From the NCBI GenBank assembly GCA_018268835.1, contig JAFDVU010000031.1:1-53240 (forward strand): a DNA stretch of 53,240 nt, read 5' to 3'. Shown here in pieces: positions 26,436-36,685 of the stretch. Below the pieces are notes generated by a model. The model saw nothing but the letters and a program-made list of their open reading frames with translations, did not search any database and was not told the origin of the DNA. The position numbers and the translations under genes are program-made. The DNA comes from Acidobacteriota bacterium. Lineage in GTDB: Bacteria; Acidobacteriota; Terriglobia; Bryobacterales; Bryobacteraceae. Every line of letters begins with the position of its first letter. Position 1 is the first letter of the stretch.

Positions 26436-27824
26436 ATGACAGTGAAGACGCTTTTTGCGCTTCTGCTGCCGGCGTCGTCCGCAGCCCTGTTTGCGCAAAC
26501 AACTCCCGATCTCCAATCGCGCCTGACGGCGGTGGAAGCCGCGGCCAAATCCGCGCAATCGGCTGGAGACAATGCCTGGATGCTGGTTTCCGCGGCGCTG
26601 GTCCTGATGATGACCGGTCCCGGACTCGCCTTATTTTATGGCGGGCTGGTTCGCCGCAAGAATGTTCTGGGAACGATGATGCACAGCTTCATCCTGATGG
26701 CGGTGGTCACGGTGCTGTGGGCCCTGGTGGGCTACAGCCTGGCGTTCGGCGGCTCCGGCCACGTCATCGGTAATTTCCAGTTCGCGTTTCTGAACGGAGT
26801 GGGATCCGCGCCCAACACGGATTACGCGCCGACGATTCCGCAGACGACGTTCATGGTGTATCAGCTCATGTTCGCGATCATCACCCCGGCGCTGATCAGC
26901 GGCGCCTTCGCCGAACGCATGAAGTTCAGCGCGATGCTGCTGTTCACGGTGCTGTGGACGCTGGTGGTGTACTTCCCGATGGCGCACATGGTGTGGGGCA
27001 AGGGCGGTCTGCTGAACGCCTTCGGCGGCGGCGAGATTCCGTGCTTCGACTTCGCGGGCGGAACCGTGGTGCACATTACCAGCGGGGTTTCGGCACTGGT
27101 CTGCGCCATCTACCTGGGCAAGCGCCTGGGGTATCCCCATGCACCGATGAAGCCGCACAACCTGGTGATCAGCTTCATCGGCGCCTGCCTGCTGTGGGTG
27201 GGCTGGTTCGGATTCAACGCGGGCAGCGCGCTGGCGGCCAGCGGACTGGCGTCGAGCGCCTTCGCGGCCACGCACTTCGGCGCGGCGGCGGCGACGCTGG
27301 CGTGGCTGGCGGCGGAGTGGATTCACTCGGGGAAACCGAGCGTCCTCGGCGGGATTTCGGGTTGCGTGGCCGGACTGGTGGCGATCACCCCGGCGAGCGG
27401 CTTCGTGAAGCCGTTGCCGGCCATGGCGATCGGCGCCGCGGCGGGAATCGTGTGCTACCTGATGGTGACCCGCATCAAACCGATGTTCGGCTACGACGAT
27501 GCGCTGGATGCCTTCGGCGTGCACGGCATGGGCGGAACGCTGGGCGCGATCCTGACCGGCGTGTTCGCGACCAGCGCGATCAACGACGGGCTCAAGGACG
27601 CCGCGGGCAAGGTGCAACCGCTCGGCCTGGTGGACGGCAACGCACGACAGGTGTTGAACCAGATCATCGGCGCCGGCATTTCCTGGGTGCTCGCCGTTGT
27701 GGGAACACTGGTGATTTTGAAGGTTGTGGACATGGTGGTGGGCTTGCGTGTGAGCAGAGAGGAGGAGGTTCAGGGACTCGACACGAGCATGCACAACGAA
27801 GAGGGTTATATATTCGAGTCTTAG
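26436..27824 (+). CDS. amtB: Ammonium transporter AmtB
   Basis: AmtB forms a trimer that conducts ammonium into the cell. The 462-residue product starts with a signal peptide (to about residue 21, LFAQ), a short linker and eleven helices. Conserved features include GPGLALFYGGLVRRKN, the pore histidine in PMAHMVWGKGG, and DAFGVHGMGGTLGA with the second pore histidine. The C-terminal tail ends EEVQGLDTSMHNEEGYIFES, the region touched by PII. glnB follows 15 bases later and glnD overlaps glnB, so transport and PII signalling are co-expressed. A hairpin over the ribosome-binding site precedes the gene. Confidence 0.97.
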   Translation: MTVKTLFALLLPASSAALFAQTTPDLQSRLTAVEAAAKSAQSAGDNAWMLVSAALVLMMTGPGLALFYGGLVRRKNVLGTMMHSFILMAVVTVLWALVGYSLAFGGSGHVIGNFQFAFLNGVGSAPNTDYAPTIPQTTFMVYQLMFAIITPALISGAFAERMKFSAMLLFTVLWTLVVYFPMAHMVWGKGGLLNAFGGGEIPCFDFAGGTVVHITSGVSALVCAIYLGKRLGYPHAPMKPHNLVISFIGACLLWVGWFGFNAGSALAASGLASSAFAATHFGAAAATLAWLAAEWIHSGKPSVLGGISGCVAGLVAITPASGFVKPLPAMAIGAAAGIVCYLMVTRIKPMFGYDDALDAFGVHGMGGTLGAILTGVFATSAINDGLKDAAGKVQPLGLVDGNARQVLNQIIGAGISWVLAVVGTLVILKVVDMVVGLRVSREEEVQGLDTSMHNEEGYIFES

Positions 27825-30636
<2,812 letters not shown>

Positions 30637-30700
30637 GGATTGCCATACCGAAGTAAGCCGCAAAGCAGGCAGTTTTCCCTGGCTATGGTTTGATAACTTT

Positions 30701-30816
30701 GGTTAGCTATCGGGAACTAGCCGCACCCTTACCACAGAGGTACCTCCGGAACTTTTATCCCCGGACAAATCCCGCGATACTCGATCTTGGTTAGTCGTTC
30801 CGCCCCGGAAAGTACC
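30701..30816 (+). other. Possible structured leader RNA before the response regulator
   Basis: The 200-base gap after glnD contains two plausible RNA helices. GGTTAG (30701-30706) pairs with CTAGCC (30717-30722). GGTAC plus CCGG (30739-30749) pairs with CCGG plus GTACC (30805-30816) as a long-range stem ending about 20 bases before the next start codon. I could not match this to a known riboswitch class, so it may be a regulated leader, a terminator remnant or chance. Confidence 0.3.
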
Positions 30817-30836
30817 AGGGCGGCTGAGAAGTGCCT

Positions 30837-31523
30837 ATGACCCGAATCGCACTATTCTGCGGCGTGCCCGCCATGACCAGGGGACTGGAGACGGCGCTGC
30901 GCCACGACAGCACGTTTGAACTGCTGCCTCCCTGCCGGTCGCTATTCAGCCTGATCAGCCAAATTGCGGAGGTTGGCCCCGACATCATCCTGCTCGACTA
31001 TACGGTGGAAATCACCGCGAGCGTCCTTGGGGACGTCATTCGCCGGGCGCCGGGAACGCGGGTGGTGTTGTGGGCCGAACGAATTTCAACGGAGAAGGCC
31101 ATGGAAGCCATGAAATACGGGGTACGCGGCATACTGCGCAAGACACTCCCCACGGATTTGCAGATGAAATGCCTCCAGAAGGTACGCTCCGGCGATTTGT
31201 GGTTCGAAAAGGCTCTGACGGATCACGTTCCCGCCGCGACCCGGTTGAACCTCACATCCCAGGAGACAAGACTGCTCTCCCTGCTTTCCCAGGGCCTCAA
31301 GAACTGGGAAATCGCCGACTCGCTCTCCATCCCGGAGGCGGGTGTGGAAGACCTTCTCCAGCGTTTATACCTCAAACTGGGCGTGAACGACCGGTTTGAA
31401 CTGGCTCTGTTTGGCTTAAAGAATCTGGCGCAGCGATCCGGCGGCCGTGCGTCCAACGCCGAGACCGCCTCCGAACTCCCTTCGGCGGCGATCGGGATGC
31501 CGTTCGCGCCAACCTTGCAGTAG
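30837..31523 (+). CDS. LuxR/NarL-type response regulator with degenerate receiver
   Basis: A 228-residue protein with a receiver-like domain (1-120) and a LuxR-type helix-turn-helix domain (about 138-195: LTSQETRLLSLLSQGLKNWEIADSLSIPE, then KLGVNDRFELAL). The phospho-acceptor position D54 (LLDYT) and lysine K102 are present. The acidic pair normally found near residues 8-9 is replaced by CG and the switch serine/threonine by WA, so normal magnesium-dependent phosphorylation is doubtful. No histidine kinase is adjacent. A GTG two codons upstream (30831) is an alternative start. Target genes are unknown. Confidence 0.82.
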   Translation: MTRIALFCGVPAMTRGLETALRHDSTFELLPPCRSLFSLISQIAEVGPDIILLDYTVEITASVLGDVIRRAPGTRVVLWAERISTEKAMEAMKYGVRGILRKTLPTDLQMKCLQKVRSGDLWFEKALTDHVPAATRLNLTSQETRLLSLLSQGLKNWEIADSLSIPEAGVEDLLQRLYLKLGVNDRFELALFGLKNLAQRSGGRASNAETASELPSAAIGMPFAPTLQ

Positions 31524-31555
31524 AGTCCGGCTGTCTAATTAAAAGGATGATGAAT

Positions 31556-31720
31556 ATGTCACACGATCAATATTACGCACTGCTTTCCATCGTTTTCCTG
31601 ATCTGTGTCGTGGTCCTGTTTGACCGGTTCCATAACAGCCGGTTGTGGCCCAAGAGCCTGCTGTCGGAGACCGAAGTGGACCGTCTGGTTCGTATCTGGA
31701 ACGCCTGCCAGGAGTCGTAA
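31556..31720 (+). CDS. Small single-pass membrane protein
   Basis: A 54-residue protein beginning MSHDQYYALLSIVF, with one hydrophobic helix at about residues 7-22 and a polar, charged C-terminal part (SETEVDRLVRIWNACQES). AAGGA at 31543-31547 lies eight bases before the ATG; ATGs at 31547 and 31550 in the same frame are alternatives. It follows the response regulator gene by 32 bases and may be co-transcribed with it. I do not recognise the family. It converges with a DUF1801 gene. Confidence 0.55.
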   Translation: MSHDQYYALLSIVFLICVVVLFDRFHNSRLWPKSLLSETEVDRLVRIWNACQES

Positions 31721-31732
31721 CGGCGGGCGAAC

Positions 31733-32161
31733 TCAGCCGCGCTTTCTGTTTTCATTCTCAGCGATCCGCGCCTTGACCAGTTTCCTGACCAACGAGGCCG
31801 GCAGGGGCTGATCCACCGGGAAACGAATGGCGCCTTTCGACGTTGGAAATGCGGCAAGTTCGTCCTTGTGAGCCTCGATCACCGCCGGGCTCATAGGGTA
31901 CAGCCCGCAATGGCGAGGGAAGGCGGCATAGCCGATCAGCAGGCCACGGTAGCGGAACACGGGCATGCGATAGGTGATGTCCTCGCTGGCCTCCGCGGGC
32001 ACCACCGAACGGATGATAGCGCGGATCCGGCTCAGCGTGGTGCGCGCCGGCTCCGGAACTCGGGCCAGGTAATCGTCGACCGGGTTGGCGGGAGCCGCGC
32101 TGCCCGGCGCGGCGCGGCGCTTCGCGGCGGAAGATCGCGCGCCCGTAGCGGTTGCTTTCAT
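31733..32161 (-). CDS. DUF1801 (YdhG-like) protein
   Basis: A 142-residue protein with a basic, Ala-rich N-terminal tail (MKATATGARSSAAKRR) and a DUF1801 domain: VDDYLARVPEPARTTLSRIRAIIRSVVPAEASEDITYRMPVFRYRG, then FPRHCGLYPMS and KGAIRFPVDQPLPASLVRKLVKAR. The fold resembles frataxin-like iron chaperones such as Bacillus YdhG, but function is not established here. The start at 32161 is preceded by TATGAT on the minus strand and no ribosome-binding site; the frame upstream of it is non-coding. A paralogue lies at 41682-42056. Confidence 0.8.
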   Translation of the reverse strand: MKATATGARSSAAKRRAAPGSAAPANPVDDYLARVPEPARTTLSRIRAIIRSVVPAEASEDITYRMPVFRYRGLLIGYAAFPRHCGLYPMSPAVIEAHKDELAAFPTSKGAIRFPVDQPLPASLVRKLVKARIAENENRKRG

Positions 32162-32231
32162 ACGGTCCCGACCATCATACCCGAATCGGCCGGATGCGGC
32201 GGGCCGAATATGCAGGCATAATGGCGGGGAC

Positions 32232-32627
32232 ATGTCACACGGGACCGGAATCGCGCCCATGCTGAATGTCCGCGGCGGCGCGCGGGCGATCGAATTCTAC
32301 AAGGCGGCGTTCGGCGCCACTGAGCGGTTCCGGATCGACGACGAGTCCGGCGCGGTGGTGGCGCGGCTGGCGGTGGACGCCGCCGAGTTCTGGGTCGCCG
32401 ACGAATCGCCCGAACACCTGAACTTCAGCCCGCATACACTCGGCGGCGGCACGGTGCGCATGGTACTGACGGTGGAGGATCCGGACGCGATGTTCGCGCG
32501 CGCGGTGAGTGCGGGCGCGAGCGTGGTCTGGCCGGTCGCGGATCAGTATGGATGGCGTCTGGGCCGCATCCAGGATCCCTACGGGCACCACTGGGAGATC
32601 GGCAAGCCGCTGACCGGCACTTACTGA
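32232..32627 (+). CDS. VOC-family (glyoxalase/bleomycin-resistance-like) protein
   Basis: A 131-residue protein of the PhnB-like VOC type. It has the two beta-alpha-beta3 modules: MLNVRGGARAIEFYKAAFGATERFRI opens the first, and MVLTVEDPDAMFARAVSAGASVVWPVADQYGWRLGRIQDPYGHHWEIGKP closes the second. VOC proteins bind metals or sequester small molecules; the reaction here is unknown. A CATAAT box lies 9 bases upstream of the ATG. It diverges from the DUF1801 gene and overlaps the convergent MFS gene by seven bases. Confidence 0.85.
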   Translation: MSHGTGIAPMLNVRGGARAIEFYKAAFGATERFRIDDESGAVVARLAVDAAEFWVADESPEHLNFSPHTLGGGTVRMVLTVEDPDAMFARAVSAGASVVWPVADQYGWRLGRIQDPYGHHWEIGKPLTGTY

Positions 32628-33871
32628 CGCGCCGCGGCGGCCCACGCATCGGCCGCGCCGGCGAGTTCCCTGCCCCGCGTCTCCGGCAGCAGCAGCATGA
32701 AGCCCGCGCCGGCGACGAAGCACACCGCCGTCATGCCCAGCGCCACGCCGATGCCGTAGCGGTCGCCGAGCGCCCCGACGGTGACCGGCGCGAGGCCGGC
32801 GAGCGCGCGCCCGATGTTGTAGCAGAAGCCTTGCGCCGTGGTCCGCACGGCCCGCGGAAAGAGCTCCGCCATCATCGCGCCGAGCACGCTGTAGTAGCCG
32901 TGCCCGAAATACCCGAGCAGCGGCCCCAGCGCCAGCAGCACCGCCGCGCGGCGGCCCATCAAACCGTACACCGGCACCAGCACCGCGGTGGCCAGCACGA
33001 ACGCGAGGAAGGCCGGCCGGCGCCCGAAACGGTCCGCGAAGAAGCCGAACGTCACGTATCCGGCAAAGGCGCCCACCTGCAGCGGAATGATCCACCCGGA
33101 GGACTGGAGCACGCTCAACCCGGCGCCGCCGCGCTCCACCGGGCTGGCAAGGAACGCCGGCAGCCAGGTGAACAGTCCCCAGTAGCCGAACAACACGCTG
33201 GAGCACAACGCGGCCACCAGCAGCACGGTGCGGCGCAACGGCGCACGGAACAACGCGGCCACGGCGCCGGTGAGGCGGTGTCCGGGCGGACTCCAGCCCG
33301 GCGGCTCGGCGATGCCGCGCCGCATCCACAGCGTGGCCGCCGCGGGCAGCAGTCCCAGCACGAACAACGGCCGCCATCCGTGCGCGGGGAGCACGGCGGC
33401 AGCCAGAAGCGCGGCCAGCATGTACCCGACCGCCCAGGCAGATTGCATCAGCCCGATCGCCTTGCCGCGGTGTTCGGCCGGCCACGTCTCGGCCACCAGC
33501 ACCGATCCCACGGCCCATTCTCCGCCCAGCCCGATGCCCGAGAGCGCGCGCCAGACCACGAGTTCAGGCAGGCTGTGCGCGGTCGCGGTCAGCCCCGTGA
33601 CCGCGCTGAAGGCGAGGATGGACCAGCGCAGCGCGCGCGCCCGCCCGTAGCGATCGCTCAGCCAGCCGAAGAGCATGCCGCCGAACGCGCTGGTCACCAG
33701 CGGAGCCGCCGCCAGCGCTCCGGCGACGGCTCCGGTGAGCGCGAACTCACGGCGCACGGCGGTGAGCGCGAACGAATACAGGGTCACGTCCATCGCGTCC
33801 AGCATCCAGCCGAGTTGCGCGGCGAAGAGGATCCGCCACTGAAGCGGCGTGATGCGGCGGCGCCAGGACAT
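32621..33871 (-). CDS. MFS transporter, sugar/organic-acid type
   Basis: A 416-residue major facilitator with twelve helices. The N-terminal helix has AAQLGWMLDAMDVTLYSFAL, the loop 2-3 motif A is GWLSDRYGRARAL, and GIGLGGEWAVGSVLVAETWPAEHRGKAIG is typical of the sialic acid / aromatic acid (SV2-like) branch. It probably imports a sugar acid or aromatic acid by proton symport; the substrate is not deducible. TACACT lies ten bases before the start on the minus strand. It diverges from larE. Confidence 0.87.
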   Translation of the reverse strand: MSWRRRITPLQWRILFAAQLGWMLDAMDVTLYSFALTAVRREFALTGAVAGALAAAPLVTSAFGGMLFGWLSDRYGRARALRWSILAFSAVTGLTATAHSLPELVVWRALSGIGLGGEWAVGSVLVAETWPAEHRGKAIGLMQSAWAVGYMLAALLAAAVLPAHGWRPLFVLGLLPAAATLWMRRGIAEPPGWSPPGHRLTGAVAALFRAPLRRTVLLVAALCSSVLFGYWGLFTWLPAFLASPVERGGAGLSVLQSSGWIIPLQVGAFAGYVTFGFFADRFGRRPAFLAFVLATAVLVPVYGLMGRRAAVLLALGPLLGYFGHGYYSVLGAMMAELFPRAVRTTAQGFCYNIGRALAGLAPVTVGALGDRYGIGVALGMTAVCFVAGAGFMLLLPETRGRELAGAADAWAAAARQ

Positions 33872-33932
33872 GGGTCTTTCCAGTGTATGCGCGGCGGACC
33901 GCCAAGCGCGGCCGTTCTACAATGGAATTCTG

Positions 33933-34793
33933 ATGTCCACCACGGTGTCCCTGATTACTGCCGAAGGCCTCCAGGCCAAGGAGCGCAAACTCTTCGACGC
34001 CCTCTCCGCCATGGATCGCGTGATCGTCGCCTTCTCCGGCGGCACCGATTCGGCGTACCTGGCCTGGGCCGCGAACCGCGCGCTGGGCCGCGACGCCATC
34101 GCGGTCACCGCCGATTCGGCCTCCCTGCCGGAATCGCACAAGCGCGATCTGGAAGACTTCGTCGCGCGCTATGGGATCGCCCACGAGTACATCGCGACCC
34201 GCGAGTTCGAGAACCCCGACTACGTGCGTAACGCCCCGGACCGCTGCTTCCACTGCAAGGACGAGCTTTTCACCCGGCTTGAGGAAGTGGGCCGCGAGCG
34301 CGGCTACCGCCACATCGTCTACGGCGTAAACCAGGACGATCTGGGCGACTACCGTCCCGGGCAGAACGCCGCACGCGAGCACGAGGTGGCCGCGCCGCTG
34401 GCCGATGCCGGCCTCACCAAGGCTGAGATCCGCGAACTTTCGCGCCTCGCCGGGCTGCCCACGTGGGACCGCCCGGCCAGCGCCTGCCTGAGCAGCCGCA
34501 TCCCCTACGGCACCCCGGTGACCATCGACAACGTCAAGACCGTCGAAGCGGGCGAGGAGGAGATCAAGGCGCTCGGCTTCCGCCAGTTCCGCGTGCGCTT
34601 CCACGGCGAGGTGGTCCGCATCGAAATCGCACGCGCGGAGATGGAGCGGGCGCTCACGCTGGAAATGGCCGCGCGCTTCACCGCGATCTTCAAAGGACTC
34701 GGCTTCAAGTACGTGGCGCTCGACCTGGAAGGCTACCGGCAGGGCTCGCTCAACGAAGTGCTGAACCTGAAAGCTACTCCACCCGGAAAGTGA
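33933..34793 (+). CDS. larE: ATP-dependent sacrificial sulfur transferase LarE
   Basis: LarE activates a pyridinium dicarboxylate intermediate and donates sulfur from its own cysteine (or a cluster) to build the nickel-pincer cofactor of lactate racemase and related enzymes. The 286-residue product has the PP-loop SGGTDS (35-40), RCFHCKDELF (C105, C108) and PASACLSSRIPYGTPV with C185 in the position expected for the sulfur-donating cysteine. A TACAAT box lies nine bases before the ATG. larB, larC and a LarA-type enzyme are not in the window. Its end overlaps the convergent gene by 20 bases. Confidence 0.92.
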   Translation: MSTTVSLITAEGLQAKERKLFDALSAMDRVIVAFSGGTDSAYLAWAANRALGRDAIAVTADSASLPESHKRDLEDFVARYGIAHEYIATREFENPDYVRNAPDRCFHCKDELFTRLEEVGRERGYRHIVYGVNQDDLGDYRPGQNAAREHEVAAPLADAGLTKAEIRELSRLAGLPTWDRPASACLSSRIPYGTPVTIDNVKTVEAGEEEIKALGFRQFRVRFHGEVVRIEIARAEMERALTLEMAARFTAIFKGLGFKYVALDLEGYRQGSLNEVLNLKATPPGK

Positions 34794-35787
34794 TCGCGGT
34801 TCCCGGCGGCGAGGGCAGCGTCAGCGTGCGCCGTACCACCGCCCGCGCGCCCACCAGGGAAAATTCCACGCTCCAGCGCTTGCCGGCCTGGCGCAGGTCC
34901 GTGACCCACACCGTGCCGACTTCGCTGGTGAAGCGATCGCCGATGGCCACGTCCGCCGGAATCCCGGCGGCGAACGTCACCACGACGCGCTGTCCCTTGC
35001 GGTAGCCCGGACCCGGCGCGGGCGCCGTTGGCGGCGAGGCGTCCGGCACGCCGCCGTAGCGCACCGTGGCCGATCCGGCGTAGCGGTGGCAATCGTCGAA
35101 CCGCGACCGGTTGCGCCGCTGGCTGCCGTCGCGGTCGCGCAGCACGAGTTCGGAATTCACCGGCAGCACAACGGGAAGATCGCCCACCACCTCGCGCCCG
35201 TAGACCGTCTGCTCGCGCGTGCCGGCGATGCGCACGGCCGGGGGCGTATCGTCCACGCGGACTTCGAGTCGCTCCACGTCCAGCGTTTTCGGGTCGAACC
35301 AAACCGATCCAGCCAGCGCGGCGGGGGCGGATTCGCCGCCCGCGCTCACGGCGAAACCGCTGCGCGACGCCGGCACCTGGAAGTCCACCCGCAGAGTGTC
35401 GCCATCGGCGCGGGGCTCGTCGAAGCGCGCGTCGCCGGTGAGGAAGAGCTTCCGCATGTGCAGCGCCCAACTGCCTTCGCTGACCATGCCGCGCGCCGGC
35501 AGGAGTTCCTCGATCGTGCTTTCGAAGCGGCCGTCGCCCGGCCAGGCGTAATACTCGTGCCCGCCGGCGTAGGCGATCTCCAGGCGCAAACGGTCGATCA
35601 CGCTCCACTCGCCGCGGGAGCCGCGGCGTTGGGCGCGCTCGATGGTGACTCGGCAGGTGTAGTCGGGCAGACGCGCGAGGTATTCCCGCATGTGGGCGCG
35701 GATGCGGGAGAGCAATTCGGATTCGCCGGCCGCGAAGCAACAGATTCCCCACAGAAACGGAATCAGCGCTCTGGCGGCCGCGCGCAT
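34774..35787 (-). CDS. Exported hypothetical protein
   Basis: A 337-residue protein with a signal peptide (MRAAARALIPFLWGICCFAAG). The mature part starts with a helix followed by LARLPDYTCRVTIERAQR, a segment found near the start of many exported acidobacterial proteins of unknown function, then beta-rich sequence with WFDPKTLDVERLEVRVDD. The overall pattern, outer-leaflet-type beta sheet with periodic aromatic residues, is somewhat reminiscent of RseB/LolA-like folds, but I cannot assign a family. Its start codon overlaps the stop of the upstream small membrane gene (TGATG), so the two are coupled. Confidence 0.65.
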   Translation of the reverse strand: MRAAARALIPFLWGICCFAAGESELLSRIRAHMREYLARLPDYTCRVTIERAQRRGSRGEWSVIDRLRLEIAYAGGHEYYAWPGDGRFESTIEELLPARGMVSEGSWALHMRKLFLTGDARFDEPRADGDTLRVDFQVPASRSGFAVSAGGESAPAALAGSVWFDPKTLDVERLEVRVDDTPPAVRIAGTREQTVYGREVVGDLPVVLPVNSELVLRDRDGSQRRNRSRFDDCHRYAGSATVRYGGVPDASPPTAPAPGPGYRKGQRVVVTFAAGIPADVAIGDRFTSEVGTVWVTDLRQAGKRWSVEFSLVGARAVVRRTLTLPSPPGTAITFRVE

Positions 35788-35897
35788 CAGAACTCGTCTT
35801 CGTCGGACTTCTTCTTGCCCTTGCGGCGCAGAATGATAATGGCGATCAGAATGAGGCAAAGAACGCCGGCGACGATCTTAACGGTCGTGTCCGTCAT
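35787..35897 (-). CDS. Very small single-pass membrane protein
   Basis: A 36-residue protein, MTDTTVKIVAGVLCLILIAI followed by ILRRKGKKKSDEDEF: one hydrophobic helix (about 7-23), a basic stop-transfer patch and an acidic tail, so the C-terminus should face the cytoplasm. TATACT lies seven bases before the ATG on the minus strand, and the stop codon overlaps the start of the exported protein gene. Those two signals support a real gene despite its size. Function unknown. Confidence 0.6.
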   Translation of the reverse strand: MTDTTVKIVAGVLCLILIAIIILRRKGKKKSDEDEF

Positions 35898-35995
35898 GAG
35901 CGGCAGTATAGAACAATCCGCTCCCTTCACGCCACTGCCCGCGGTACGCGCGGGGGCGCGGCCCTGGCGCGCTACACTCCCTGAAGGAGCACTCC

Positions 35996-36685
35996 ATGAA
36001 CACACCGGCGGCAACTCTCGAAGGCAAAGTAGCGCTCATTACCGGCGCCAGGGGCGGACTCGGCGCCGCGGTAACCGAAGCGTTCCTCCAGGCCGGCGCG
36101 AACGTGATCGGGGTGTCGCGCTCCATCCGCGCGGAGGATTTCCCGCATCCCAACTTCACCGCCATCGCGGCGGAACTTTCCAGCGGCGACGCGGCGCGCA
36201 AGACGATCGAAGACGCGGGCGCCCGCTTCGGACGCATCGACGCGTTGATCCACCTGATGGGCGGCTTCGCCGGCGGGCAGAGCGTGGCCGATACCGACGA
36301 CGCGACCATCGAGAAGATGCTCGATCTGAACTACCGCGCCGCCTTCTACGTCCTGCGAGCGGTGATTCCGCGGATGCGCGCGCAGGGCGGCGGCCGCATC
36401 GTCGCGGTGGCCAGCCGGCAGGGCCTGGAGCCTTCCGCCGCGGTGGGCGCCTACAGCGCGTCGAAGGCGGCGCTGGTCTCGCTGGTCAAGACGGTCGCGC
36501 TGGAGAACAAGGACGCCGGCATCGCCGCCAACACCGTGCTGCCCGGCGGCATGAACACGCCCGGCAATCCGGGCACGAAACTCATCCAGACCGCGCACGT
36601 GGCGGCGCTGCTGGTCTGGCTGGCCGGCGATGGCGCCGCCGCGGTCACCGGAGCCGCCATCCCGGTCTACGGCGCGCAGCTATAG
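35996..36685 (+). CDS. Short-chain dehydrogenase/reductase
   Basis: A 229-residue classical SDR. It has the cofactor motif TGARGGLG (16-23), S140, and the YxxxK pair Y153/K157 in AYSASKAAL. The arginine of SRSIR after strand 2 suggests NADP preference. The substrate is unknown. GAAGGAG (35983-35989) gives a good ribosome-binding site. The C-terminus GAAIPVYGAQL is normal for the family. It ends one base before the convergent ClC gene. Confidence 0.9.
   Translation: MNTPAATLEGKVALITGARGGLGAAVTEAFLQAGANVIGVSRSIRAEDFPHPNFTAIAAELSSGDAARKTIEDAGARFGRIDALIHLMGGFAGGQSVADTDDATIEKMLDLNYRAAFYVLRAVIPRMRAQGGGRIVAVASRQGLEPSAAVGAYSASKAALVSLVKTVALENKDAGIAANTVLPGGMNTPGNPGTKLIQTAHVAALLVWLAGDGAAAVTGAAIPVYGAQL

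Noticed and set aside
30637..30720. Cyclic-di-GMP (GEMM) riboswitch before the response regulator
   Set aside because: CGCAAAGC and a later GGTTAGC hairpin recall the class, but the conserved upstream core and tetraloop receptor could not be placed.
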